Made by a program: the position numbers and the translations under genes | The notes under the pieces: generated by a model | What the model was told of the DNA's origin: nothing | Databases searched by the model: none | Seen by the model: only the letters and a program-made list of their open reading frames with translations | Shown: positions 1 to 7,240 of the stretch, in pieces | Position numbering within the stretch: the stretch's first letter is position 1 | How the letters are laid out: each line of letters opens with the position of its first letter | NCBI GenBank assembly: GCA_044448685.1 | Contig: JBIOHC010000008.1 | Coordinates: forward strand, 1 to 64,000 | Source of the DNA: Palsa-965 sp044448685 | GTDB lineage: Bacteria; Bacteroidota; Bacteroidia; Palsa-965 | Direction: 5' to 3' | Length of the DNA stretch: 64,000 nucleotides

Positions 1-1
1 A

Positions 2-256
2 AATGTGGTCATCAATTCCTGTTCGCATCAAAGCAGCAAACAAGATAACTCTACAGGGAAGGTAAAAATAAATTCAATTGCTGATTCATCAAAGTCCAGT
101 AAGTCAGATGGTAATGGGGTTTTGGGGAAACAGGCAAATAATAACAGCAATGGATCTATTTCTGACACGACAAGACGTATTTATTTTCATGGTAGCCCTA
201 ATCAGGCTCAAATGGATTCCTTGAAAAAGGCTAAAACGAAGCAAAAGTTCAAATAA
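2..256 (+). CDS. C-terminal part of a small lipoprotein (5' end outside window)
   Basis: The frame is open from the first bases and ends at a TAA at 254-256. The first visible residues read V-V-I-N-S-C, which looks like the end of a lipoprotein signal peptide with the lipobox cysteine; the charged N-region would lie before base 1. A GTG at position 5 could be called as a start, but the lipobox argues that it is internal. The mature part (about 78 residues) is Ser/Asn/Lys-rich and low in hydrophobics, with a basic tail, so it is probably a disordered exported peptide. I do not recognise a family. It borders the recombinase region and may be accessory. Confidence 0.5.
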   Translation, partial: NVVINSCSHQSSKQDNSTGKVKINSIADSSKSSKSDGNGVLGKQANNNSNGSISDTTRRIYFHGSPNQAQMDSLKKAKTKQKFK

Positions 257-740
257 ACAAATACTATATCTGATAATCGGTCACTTCGTAATCCATAATA
301 AATGGTGCAATAGTTATTTTAGTATCATACAGCAGGAATTCAAGCCAAAAACCTGCTTGACTTTCGCTTCAAACATCTACCTTCCTCCATTGCTCCATGT
401 ATCCTATTGCATGGCAACTGCATTCTCTCCGCATTGATTTTTTGGAATAAAATCTTTCAAAAAAGTAAAAGTTTAAAAAGTTTGAACAAGACTCGGGAGA
501 TGCCGGGAAAGGTCGGGAAGCATCTCAAACCCCTTATTTACATTAGCTCCATAAGAGAATCAGCAAAAAAAAGCTATCGGTATGCGATTAGTTTCGGCAA
601 CGTCCAAATCGTATAAGGAATAGTTTTTCACTCTGGCAGATTCTCCAGAATGTCGGAGGGCGTTCAGACGGATTGTGCTAATATACGGGGAGTTCGGGAT
701 TGAAATGCCGGGATCGCCCTAAAAAAGAAGGAGGGCTGAG
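257..740. other. 484-bp stretch without a convincing gene
   Basis: No reading frame here has protein-like composition. A 69-codon ORF at 407-616 has no recognisable features. The stretch between about 500 and 720 holds G-rich repeated words (CGGGA variants). It leads into the serine-recombinase region and may contain its promoter or an attachment-site arm, but I see no direct repeat that would prove an attachment site. Confidence 0.4.
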
Positions 741-953
741 ATGGAAATCAGGGAAGAAATAAAGGAGCTGAAGAAAAAGAGGGAACTAACTCTGGATACG
801 CTTAGAACTTTTGAAGGGCTGGAAGATGTCAGTGAAGAGGAAGGGCTGAAAGTGATAGAAGCGTTGGAGCAATTAGCCAAAATGTTTTACAGGATTCATA
901 CAGATTCATTAAAAGATAAACCATGCAAACAAACGGAATCCAGCAGTACCTGA
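741..953 (+). CDS. small helical protein upstream of the serine recombinase
   Basis: The product has 70 residues. The first 50 are strongly charged and heptad-like (EIREEIKELKKKREL..., then a Leu/Ile/Ala-rich helix ending near residue 52), predicting a short helical hairpin or coiled coil; the tail is polar. A G/A-rich AGAAGGAGGG stretch lies 10-20 bases before the ATG, unusually good for a Bacteroidota ribosome site. The gene ends 32 bases before the preferred recombinase start, or overlaps an alternative start at 923, so the two are probably co-translated. Small ORFs in this position can be recombination directionality or accessory factors, but nothing in the sequence proves that. No family recognised. 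Confidence 0.55.
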   Translation: MEIREEIKELKKKRELTLDTLRTFEGLEDVSEEEGLKVIEALEQLAKMFYRIHTDSLKDKPCKQTESSST

Positions 954-985
954 AATTTGGGCTGAAGAAGAAAAGGGTTTCCCTG

Positions 986-2533
986 ATGCCGATGAGTTCG
1001 ACAAGCAACACGGTAATCTATACCCGTGTTTCGACCAAAGAGCAAGCTGAAAATAATATGAGCCTTGAAACCCAACTAAAGGCTTGCCAGAAATATGCTG
1101 AATTGAAAAAGCGGAATGTGCTGGGATGTTTCGGCGGGACTTATGAAAGCGCGAAGTCAGACGAACGAAAGGAATTCAAGCGGATGCTCGATTTTGTCAA
1201 AAAGAGCAAGGAGCAGATCAGCTACATCATTGTTTACAGCATGGATCGGTTCAGCCGCTCAGGGGCGAATGCTATTTATATTGCCTCCGAACTGAAAAAA
1301 CGGGGGATAGCGATTGAATCTGTTAGCCAACCTTCTGATAGCAATACACCAAGCGGGAGCCTTCAGCAAAACATTCATTTTATTTTTAGCGAATACGATA
1401 ATCAGCTTCGCCGGGAAAAGGCAATGGCCGGAATGAAGGAAAAACTGAATAAAGGATATTGGGTTTCTGCTCGGCCTCCCGGATATGATAATGTCGTTGT
1501 CAACGGGGAACGGAAACTTGTGATCAATGAAAAAGGGAAACTCATCAGGAAGGCATTCGAATGGAAAGCAAAAGATCAGATTAGTAATGTCGAAATTCAG
1601 AACCGCCTGATTGCAAGGAAATACTTTATCCCCCTCCAATCTCTTTCCCGGATTCTCAAAAACCCGTTTTACTGTGGGATAATGGTTCATAGCATGATTG
1701 AAGGGGGTGTAATGGAAGGGAAGCACGAAAGACTCATCCCCAAAGAGCTATTTTTAAGGGTTCAGGATATTCTTTCGGAAAACCACCAGAAATACAGCCA
1801 TGAAAAGGAAAGCGAACCCCATCCCCTCCGGCGTTTCCTGAAATGCGGAACTTGCGGCACGTCCTTCGCTGGTTATTTGGTGAAGAAGAAAGGCCTTCAT
1901 TACTACAAGTGCGCTAAAAAGGGCTGTAAATGCAATAAAAACGCCAATTTAATCCATAGCCTCTTTCAAGAATACCTTGCTACCTTTCAAATCGACCGGA
2001 AATACATTCAGCCTCTTAAACTGAAACTGATTCAGGATTACGAAGCCCTGAATAAAACCGACGAGGAGAACCTGAAAGCGGTAAGAAGTCAGATAACGGA
2101 ACTCTCCAATAAAATCGAAACATTGGAAGAACGCCACGCATTAGGGGAAATTACAGAGGAATTATTTAAAAAGTTCGCTGGAAAATACATCGAAGAAAAG
2201 GCCAAAATTGAGGATGGTTTGCCCAAAAACGACATCCCGACTTCGAACCTGGAAATTTATTATAAAGATGCGCTCGAAATGGCCGTAAACCTCAGTAAAA
2301 TTTGGGCATCCGGGGGATACCGGACGAGGGAACAAATTCAATACTTGGTATTTCCAGAGGGAATTTTCTATGATCGGGAAAAAGGGCAACTTCGAACCGA
2401 CCGACCAAACTTGGTATTTGCCCAGATCGCTGAACTGGCAAAGGTTTTAGGGGCTAACAAAAAGGGATGGGCTTGCAAATTTGCAAGCCCATCCCATGTA
2501 GCGGGCCACATGGGATTCGAACCGCTAATGTAG
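986..2533 (+). CDS. large serine recombinase (resolvase/invertase family)
   Basis: A 515-residue site-specific DNA recombinase. The N-terminal resolvase domain begins VIYTRVSTKEQ with the nucleophile Ser at about residue 16 and continues to a DRFSRSG motif. The recombinase domain follows (from about residue 150, ..ARPPGYD..), then a zinc ribbon with CxxC and KCxxxxCxC motifs at about 285-315 and a Glu/Lys-rich coiled coil at about 350-410, as in large serine integrases. I prefer ATG 986 (or 992) because the catalytic domain starts immediately after it and a G/A-rich AAAAGGG precedes it; an in-frame ATG at 923 would add 21 atypical residues. The last 25 codons run through two palindromes and a tRNA-T-arm-like sequence (ending GFEPLM), suggesting the ORF reads into an attachment junction. 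It converges on a tyrosine integrase remnant. Confidence 0.88.
   Translation: MPMSSTSNTVIYTRVSTKEQAENNMSLETQLKACQKYAELKKRNVLGCFGGTYESAKSDERKEFKRMLDFVKKSKEQISYIIVYSMDRFSRSGANAIYIASELKKRGIAIESVSQPSDSNTPSGSLQQNIHFIFSEYDNQLRREKAMAGMKEKLNKGYWVSARPPGYDNVVVNGERKLVINEKGKLIRKAFEWKAKDQISNVEIQNRLIARKYFIPLQSLSRILKNPFYCGIMVHSMIEGGVMEGKHERLIPKELFLRVQDILSENHQKYSHEKESEPHPLRRFLKCGTCGTSFAGYLVKKKGLHYYKCAKKGCKCNKNANLIHSLFQEYLATFQIDRKYIQPLKLKLIQDYEALNKTDEENLKAVRSQITELSNKIETLEERHALGEITEELFKKFAGKYIEEKAKIEDGLPKNDIPTSNLEIYYKDALEMAVNLSKIWASGGYRTREQIQYLVFPEGIFYDREKGQLRTDRPNLVFAQIAELAKVLGANKKGWACKFASPSHVAGHMGFEPLM
2464..2495. repeat. perfect 32-bp palindrome at the recombinase 3' end
   Basis: The two 16-base arms are exact reverse complements with no spacer (GGGATGGGCTTGCAAA and its complement). 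The palindrome lies inside the last codons of the serine recombinase ORF. It could fold as a strong hairpin in RNA or be the core of a recombination site; no T-run follows directly, so it is not a canonical intrinsic terminator. Confidence 0.8.
2491..2516. repeat. second inverted repeat overlapping the 32-bp palindrome
   Basis: Arms ATCCCATGT (2491-2499) and ACATGGGAT (2508-2516) are perfect reverse complements around an 8-base G/C-rich loop. The left arm shares its ATCCC with the right end of the preceding palindrome, so the two hairpins are mutually exclusive in a transcript. Confidence 0.75.
2502..2523 (-). other. possible tRNA 3'-end remnant (T-loop-like sequence)
   Basis: On the minus strand this reads GGTTCGAATCCCATGTGGCC followed by CG, matching the T-loop signature GGTTCGAATCC plus an acceptor-like 3' strand. 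The T-stem pairs at only three of five positions and no matching 5' acceptor strand or anticodon arm lies upstream, so this is not a functional tRNA. tRNA 3' ends are common targets of integrating elements, so it may be a leftover of an attachment site. Chance resemblance remains possible. Confidence 0.35.
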
Positions 2534-2570
2534 TCCATTTCGTTTGCGTTTCCGGTTTTTCTGAAACCAA

Positions 2571-2590
2571 ACCTACCGTACAAGGTAGGT
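2571..2590. terminator. hairpin between convergent recombinase genes
   Basis: ACCTACC and GGTAGGT form a 7-bp perfect stem around GTACAA. It lies between the serine recombinase stop and the tyrosine integrase stop, where a bidirectional terminator would be expected. There is no strong T-run, so the termination role is inferred. Confidence 0.35.
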
Positions 2591-2723
2591 CGGTAAACTT
2601 TCCCTTTCTTATAACCAAGAGCAAAGTCCCTGAATTTCAGGGGATTTTCAAATATTTTGACTATCACGCGGTTTGCAATGATGTTTTTACGGATCAGCAA
2701 TGCCCTTTACCGCCAGAAAAGCC

Positions 2724-3638
2724 TCAGAAAATCCGAAAATCCCCAAGATTCCCTGCAAGGTAAGCACCGGAGAGGTAGTGCTTCTTTAGAATCTCGTCCG
2801 AAGCATGCCCTGTGAACATCTTGGCGTTTGGCCCCAAGGCAACGGATAGGTGGGTGGTATAAGTCTTGCGAAGGTCTTTAAACTGAACGCCTCTCTTAGT
2901 CACCTGCTCCACATAGTGATTAAAGGCCCTTGAAATGGCCGTCATTACGTATTTAAGCGATAGTTCCAAGGGTCTGGCTAGAACATAGCCACTCATCGGT
3001 TTGCCGCTTTCGTAGCCCAGATCTTTTAGCAGCTCCTTTAGGCTGGAGGTAATAGGCACATAACGAACATATTTGCCAGAGGCTAGTCCCGTCTGAATCC
3101 GGTTGACTTTTAAGTTGTCAATCTTGAAGATGAGCATTCCGGGCTCGAATTCAATAAGATCAGACCATTCCAAGGTAACGAGTTCTTCTGCCCGGCAGCC
3201 CGTTTCGAGGGCCAGCTTAAAGGCTTTAGGTAGCCAGTCGTGGTAGAGATTTCTGCGCTTTCCGCTAAAAACCCTGTACCCGTTCTCCGAGGTCGTTTCC
3301 TTGATAACGCTTAAAAACTCTTCCTTGGTAATGATATTTTTCTCTCTCACCACATCATTGAGCTCTGCACGGCTGAATGGATTGAGGCAACTGTGTCCCT
3401 TTACTTCATTTACCCATGTGAAAAACGCCCGCATGATCCTAAAGTGCTTATTATAAGTGGAACCTCCCCGTTCAATGCTAAAAGTGGAGGACAAATGTTC
3501 ATGAAACCATTCTACTTCCCTGTCGCCAATGCTTTTGAGTTTTAAAACTTCCAGAACGGTGCCTTTCTTTTTAAGGGCAATCCCAAAGCGTTCCAGAACC
3601 AGTTTACAGTCATTTATATGGCCCTTCGAGCGGTTACG
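2724..3638 (-). pseudogene. N-terminally truncated tyrosine recombinase (phage-type integrase)
   Basis: The catalytic domain of a tyrosine recombinase is intact. From a TTG at 3494 there are 256 residues, with box I Arg in GCRAEEL (about 101), FKDLR (box II, Lys in place of the usual His, Arg about 209), TGH (His about 230) and nucleophile Tyr in KKHYL (about 240). The frame stays open upstream to 3638 and encodes typical core-binding-domain sequence (LVLERFGIALKKKG, then LKLKSIGDREVEWFHEHL), but it meets a stop at 3639-3641 and this extra part contains no ATG, GTG or TTG. The arm-binding N-terminus seems lost at a junction near 3620-3640. The TTG-started form would lack part of the core-binding domain, so activity is doubtful. 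Confidence 0.75.
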
Positions 3639-3878
3639 TTACCTGGTAGTTCCCAGCCTTTCTCCATTAAACCTCCTGAAACAGTAAGCGAATATGATGA
3701 AATAGGCAGTCTGATTGCCTTGGATGAACAGTATTATGAAAATATCAAACGGGACAGGGAAGCGGGGAAAATAAGACATCATGATAGAAAGACTCCACTT
3801 CAGGAGGAAATCAGGTTAAGAGAGGAGATAGAGAAGCTAAAAATAGCCCGTTGGATTGTCAGTCCGGCCAGCAATTGA
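3618..3878 (+). CDS. hypothetical protein, 86 residues, next to truncated integrase
   Basis: The C-terminal two-thirds are charged and protein-like (EYDEIGSLIALDEQYY, then a Glu/Lys-rich helix LQEEIRLREEIEKLK), whereas the first 15 residues overlap the antisense of the integrase remnant and look less natural. The frame is open further upstream to 3546. It may therefore be the surviving 3' part of a gene cut at the same junction that removed the integrase N-terminus. No family recognised. Confidence 0.4.
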   Translation: MALRAVTLPGSSQPFSIKPPETVSEYDEIGSLIALDEQYYENIKRDREAGKIRHHDRKTPLQEEIRLREEIEKLKIARWIVSPASN

Positions 3879-4039
3879 CCGGCTTATTTCCAGTTTCCTG
3901 ATCAATAGATTAACAAATCGTTGTGTTAAAGTTAACAAACAGAAGTAAATTCAAAGACATGGTAAAAGGCAAAGGCGTTTCGCTAAATTCGTAAGTAGTT
4001 ATCGTACTGTACAAGGTTCATACTTTATACTTCAATACC

Positions 4040-4186
4040 ATGATACGCACACCCAAAATAAAGATAAACAGAGCTGTTAAAACTGATAACCTTGTCGTAA
4101 ACGAGGTCCCTGTCCGTAAAGAAACACGCTATGTTGTCAAGCATCGTGTTCCTGAAAAAAGCCTGGAAATAGGAAGCAGAGGTTAA
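4040..4186 (+). CDS. 48-residue basic protein of the 'MIRTxKIKI' type
   Basis: ATG at 4040, TAA at 4184-4186. The product begins MIRTPKIKINRAVK and is rich in Lys, Arg, Val and Ile with no signal peptide. It resembles the 46-residue ORF at 55924-56064, which starts MIRTVKIKIKKVIK. The two share the first 9 residues except one and then a spaced pattern of K, D, E and K-R positions. Two independent occurrences with the same start in one genome argue that this short frame is real. There is no recognisable partner gene downstream here, unlike the copy at 55924. Function unknown; a small DNA- or RNA-binding protein or an antitoxin-like partner is conceivable. Confidence 0.55.
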   Translation: MIRTPKIKINRAVKTDNLVVNEVPVRKETRYVVKHRVPEKSLEIGSRG

Positions 4187-4478
4187 TAGCCTTCCCGTTA
4201 ATCTTCAACGGATCAGATTAATTGTCCCTTTCTGACTGACGATCTTGGTGCTGGTCAGATAATAATCATGAAAATCTGCATTCTATTACGCCTGGACTGC
4301 AAGGATTACCTTTTTCTGTAAATCAGTGTTGAAAAAGTGAATCTATGTGTCTTATTCTACAAGTAATCACACTTGCTGTTCAACTCATCTTAGTTTATCC
4401 TGTGTCTGTCGAAAATAATGTTAGAATCACAGATTTGCCATTGAGTATGACCTATATTGAAGCACCAATAACTCTCAA
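4187..4478. other. accessory intergenic stretch, no gene seen
   Basis: A frame from 4345 to 4569 begins with a hydrophobic stretch but then loses protein-like composition and overlaps the better small ORF at 4479. I see no RNA gene or repeat here. Confidence 0.35.
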
Positions 4479-4643
4479 ATGGGAAAAGAAGAACTCATAC
4501 AATTCATCAAAAAGAATGATCCGTATTATCACTTTGTCGATATGTCCTGTTATACCCTGGAACAATTGAAAGAAGTGGTAGGGCGTATAAAGGCCCCGGG
4601 ACAAAAGAAGAAAATAAAATCTGAAATTTTCCGCAACAACTGA
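4479..4643 (+). CDS. small hypothetical protein, 54 residues
   Basis: ATG at 4479, TGA at 4641-4643. The product starts MGKEELIQFIKKNDPYYHF and continues YTLEQLKEVVGRIK with a Lys-rich tail. The alternation of helical amphipathic segments, aromatic residues and charges looks like a genuine short soluble protein. The region up to the next gene is about 100 bases. No family recognised; orphan position between the recombinase scars and the STAS-like gene suggests an accessory gene. Confidence 0.45.
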   Translation: MGKEELIQFIKKNDPYYHFVDMSCYTLEQLKEVVGRIKAPGQKKKIKSEIFRNN

Positions 4644-4745
4644 GTTGGGATGACCTGTGCGGTTCCTTAATTTGGACAAATAATTGGTCTGCCGGTATTC
4701 CTAACTAATGTTATATTCGGAGCGTTAATTTTTCGTTAAGCGCTT

Positions 4746-5186
4746 ATGAAAGAAAAAGACAGAACCCGTGTTTCAGAACAATGGCTTGGTGAAGACGGTA
4801 TAGCCTACCTGGTGTTTAAAGAAGGCGCCGAAATTGAACTTGAAGACGCAGTGAAAATAGTTCAATACATTGAATTGCAATACCCGGAATCGAAGTTTCC
4901 CGTGCTGGTTGATGTAAGTTGCATACAGTCCATCTCTCATGAAGCCCGGACATTTTTAGCCGATACCTCTGCCCGGAAAATCTCATTTGCCGTAGCCATT
5001 CTCGTTGGCAGTACATCCTCAACCTTGTTCGGTAATTTTTTTATGCGTTTTCATAAACCCCTGGCCAATACCCGCCTTTTCAAGGACAAAGAAGAAGCTG
5101 CACGCTGGCTGAAAGCGAGCCTTCCTGTTCCTGTCATCCATATTCCTTTCAAGGCTCAGGCCCCGGTAGATTCCAATTCGCATTAG
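4746..5186 (+). CDS. STAS/SpoIIAA-like protein
   Basis: A 146-residue soluble protein without signal peptide. The pattern (EDGIAYLVFKEGAEIELEDAVKIVQ, then FPVLVDVSCIQSISHEAR, then an Ala/Val/Phe-rich strand-helix block and GNFFMRFHKPLANTRLFKDKEEAARWL) resembles the STAS/SEC14-like SpoIIAA fold seen in Bacteroidota proteins of the DUF7793 type. The terminal 'LFKDKEEAARWL' helix is typical of this fold. These proteins are thought to be regulators, but no partner kinase or sigma gene is adjacent. The gene stands alone and is convergent with the NHL protein. Family assignment is from pattern memory and moderately sure. Confidence 0.6.
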   Translation: MKEKDRTRVSEQWLGEDGIAYLVFKEGAEIELEDAVKIVQYIELQYPESKFPVLVDVSCIQSISHEARTFLADTSARKISFAVAILVGSTSSTLFGNFFMRFHKPLANTRLFKDKEEAARWLKASLPVPVIHIPFKAQAPVDSNSH

Positions 5187-5220
5187 CCGTTATATTTTTT
5201 TAAATGCAGACCAGTCTGCA

Positions 5221-6612
5221 CTATTTCATGACAGTAAAGCGGGCGTTGACCATGCCTTTATCGTGTTCAACATGCAGCAGATAAACCCCGGATGGTGCAT
5301 CTTGCATGTTTATCTCTGCGAGTCTGTCATGCTGGCCCGGATCAAGTATCGATGAATAAAGAATCTTGCCATTCATATCGTAAATGTTGATTTGTTTATA
5401 TCCTGCACCATTTAACTGAATATTTAAATGCTCACTACAGGGCACGGGAAATATCCGTACTTTGATATCCGGAATACGTTCATTGATTCCTGTGGTATAC
5501 GACACCATCCTTACCCGGTTATTGCCCCCGTCTGCAATGAATAGACTGCCTGTTCCATCTATTGTTAAAGAGTAGGGATAGTTTAGTTCGGCCAGGGTGG
5601 CAAGGCCTCCATCGCCGCTATAACCAGTAATACCTTTTCCGGCAACGGTTGTGATAAGGCCTGTGGTGTCAACTTTTCGGATACGGTTATTCAACAGATC
5701 TGCAATAAAGATATTACCTGATTTATCCAATGCCACGCCTGTGGGGTACCTTAATTTAGCATGAATGGCGAATGCCCCGTCACCGGCAAAACCGGCAACC
5801 CCTGAACCGGCAACAGTGGAAATTATTCCAGCACTGTTGACAAATCGGATCCGGTGATTGTAATTGTCGGCTATATAAAGGTTACCCGAACCATCAACGG
5901 CTACTCCTGTCGGATTAGCCAGTTTAGCGGATGTAGCCAGGCCGGCGTCACCTCCATAACCAGCTGTGCCATTACCGGCAACTGTCAGAATGGTTCCCGA
6001 ACTATCCACTTTTCGTATGCGTTGATTGGTGCAATCTGCTATATACACATTCCCGGTCTTGTCAATCGCAATGGCTGCAGGGCCATTCAGCTGCGCTGTT
6101 GTTGCCGGTCCTCCGTCACCCCCAAAACCAGCTGTTCCATTCCCGGCAATTGTATTGATTATTCCGGAAGGAGAAATTTTCCGGACTCTGTTATTCGACC
6201 CATCTGCAATATAAATGTTTCCGGCACCGTCAAGCGCAATACCATTCGGAAAATTGAGCAGGGCAGAGGTTGCCGGACCTCCGTCTCCACCGTATCCTCC
6301 TGTTCCTGTTCCGGCAATGGTAGTAATCAATCCTGCCGGACTTACCTTACGGATTCGGTTATTGCTGTTATCTGCAATATAAATATTCCCGGCTGCATCA
6401 ATAGCAACTCCTGAAAGCGAATCCAGCTGGGCGGATGTGGCACTGGAGCCATCGCCGCTGAATCCGGGAATTCCGTTTCCGGCAATGGTACTGATATTTT
6501 GTGCCTCCAAATTAGAATAAAGCAGGGGAGAGAACAGGATTCCCAGGCTTAGGAAGAGGGTTTGGCTGAATGATCTGATTGAGTTGATTTTATATTGTAG
6601 CATTTGTTTCAT
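5221..6612 (-). CDS. secreted NHL-repeat beta-propeller protein with T9SS sorting domain
   Basis: 463 residues. The N-terminal signal peptide has a basic start and a hydrophobic core (TLFLSLGILFSPLLY) and ends near LEAQ. Then come six NHL-type repeats of about 56 residues, each with a 'TIAGNGxxGxxGDGG-AT' loop and a 'GNIYIADxxNNRIRKV' strand pair, enough for a six-bladed propeller. The last about 75 residues (from VRIFPVPCSEHLNIQL to the C-terminal FTVMK) form a T9SS type A sorting domain, so the protein is expected to be exported across the outer membrane. NHL propellers usually bind proteins, RNA or glycans; the ligand is unknown. It is monocistronic and convergent with the STAS-like gene. 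Confidence 0.85.
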   Translation of the reverse strand: MKQMLQYKINSIRSFSQTLFLSLGILFSPLLYSNLEAQNISTIAGNGIPGFSGDGSSATSAQLDSLSGVAIDAAGNIYIADNSNNRIRKVSPAGLITTIAGTGTGGYGGDGGPATSALLNFPNGIALDGAGNIYIADGSNNRVRKISPSGIINTIAGNGTAGFGGDGGPATTAQLNGPAAIAIDKTGNVYIADCTNQRIRKVDSSGTILTVAGNGTAGYGGDAGLATSAKLANPTGVAVDGSGNLYIADNYNHRIRFVNSAGIISTVAGSGVAGFAGDGAFAIHAKLRYPTGVALDKSGNIFIADLLNNRIRKVDTTGLITTVAGKGITGYSGDGGLATLAELNYPYSLTIDGTGSLFIADGGNNRVRMVSYTTGINERIPDIKVRIFPVPCSEHLNIQLNGAGYKQINIYDMNGKILYSSILDPGQHDRLAEINMQDAPSGVYLLHVEHDKGMVNARFTVMK

Positions 6613-6839
6613 ATGTTGTATATTTAGGATATGGTATGAAGGTTTTATATAAGAGTGTCTTTAACAGGAATTATCTCTGCCCGAAAGTACTATATCCGGC
6701 ATGCGAAAGGGAAAGATTTGTTCTGAAGGCAGGTTTTGAAGTAAATATGGTTGGTTTATGCTGAAATCCGGTAAATGGTGGAAGTGAAATCAGAAATCCT
6801 TGTTTTGTACGTTATTAAGGAATCAGACCAGAAAAACAT

Positions 6840-7240
6840 ATTCTAATCCGGAAGCAGGCAAGTATTCTTTTGTTTCTGCTAAGCCTGCTCACGTGCATGC
6901 AGAGCCATCATATTAATGCACAGGATACTACAAGAACCCATTGTGTTGTTGTTGACAGGAACAGGTTTCAATTCGGTTTTACGCTGGGTTTTAATTATCC
7001 TGTGTATTTGCTGAGACGAACAGGCAAACCCTTTTCAGATTCTCTTAAGTCAGTTCAGTCGGTCAGTGATGGAGGATTTAATCTGGGGATTGTGTCAGAA
7101 TTCTCCCCTAGTAAGTTTGTATCCCTTCGGTTTATACCATCTCTATCCTTCATCAATCACTTCCTTGTATTGGTGTACTCCATACCTTCTTCTTATCCGG
7201 GAAGAGCTGTTTTTGATTTCTTTTATCGTGAACTGAATCA
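6840..7240 (+). pseudogene. decayed porT-like outer-membrane beta-barrel gene
   Basis: The frame encodes a signal-peptide-like segment (IRKQASILLFLLSLLTCMQ...INAQ) with no ATG in front of it; the only normal start is a TTG at 6870 inside the hydrophobic core. It is followed by sequence typical of the PorT / OMP_b-brl_2 family start (FQFGFTLGFNYPVY, DSLKSVQSVSDGGFNLGIVSEFSP, FVSLRFIPSLSF). The family normally runs about 220-240 residues; here recognisable homology ends near 7180 and the frame then runs into the antisense of the neighbouring gene, stopping at 7301. It therefore looks like a 5'-damaged, 3'-truncated copy. PorT is an essential T9SS component in species that have it, so an intact copy should exist elsewhere. 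Confidence 0.5.

Noticed and set aside
407..616. ORF of 69 codons
   Set aside because: No signal, family pattern or ribosome site; composition is not protein-like and it lies in a gene-free stretch.
2500..2600. Intact tRNA gene
   Set aside because: Only a T-loop-like segment with three of five stem pairs is present; no anticodon arm or 5' acceptor strand was found.
2467..2763. ORF reading GPHGIRTANVVHF
   Set aside because: It runs across the palindromes and tRNA-like sequence and overlaps the integrase 3' end; the HGIRT words are typical artefacts of translating T-arm-like DNA.
4345..4569. 74-codon ORF with a hydrophobic start
   Set aside because: Loses protein-like composition halfway and overlaps the better small ORF at 4479.
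5205..5220. Short hairpin TGCAGA-CCAG-TCTGCA between convergent genes
   Set aside because: Only a 6-bp stem with no T-run directly after it on either strand; too weak to call a terminator.
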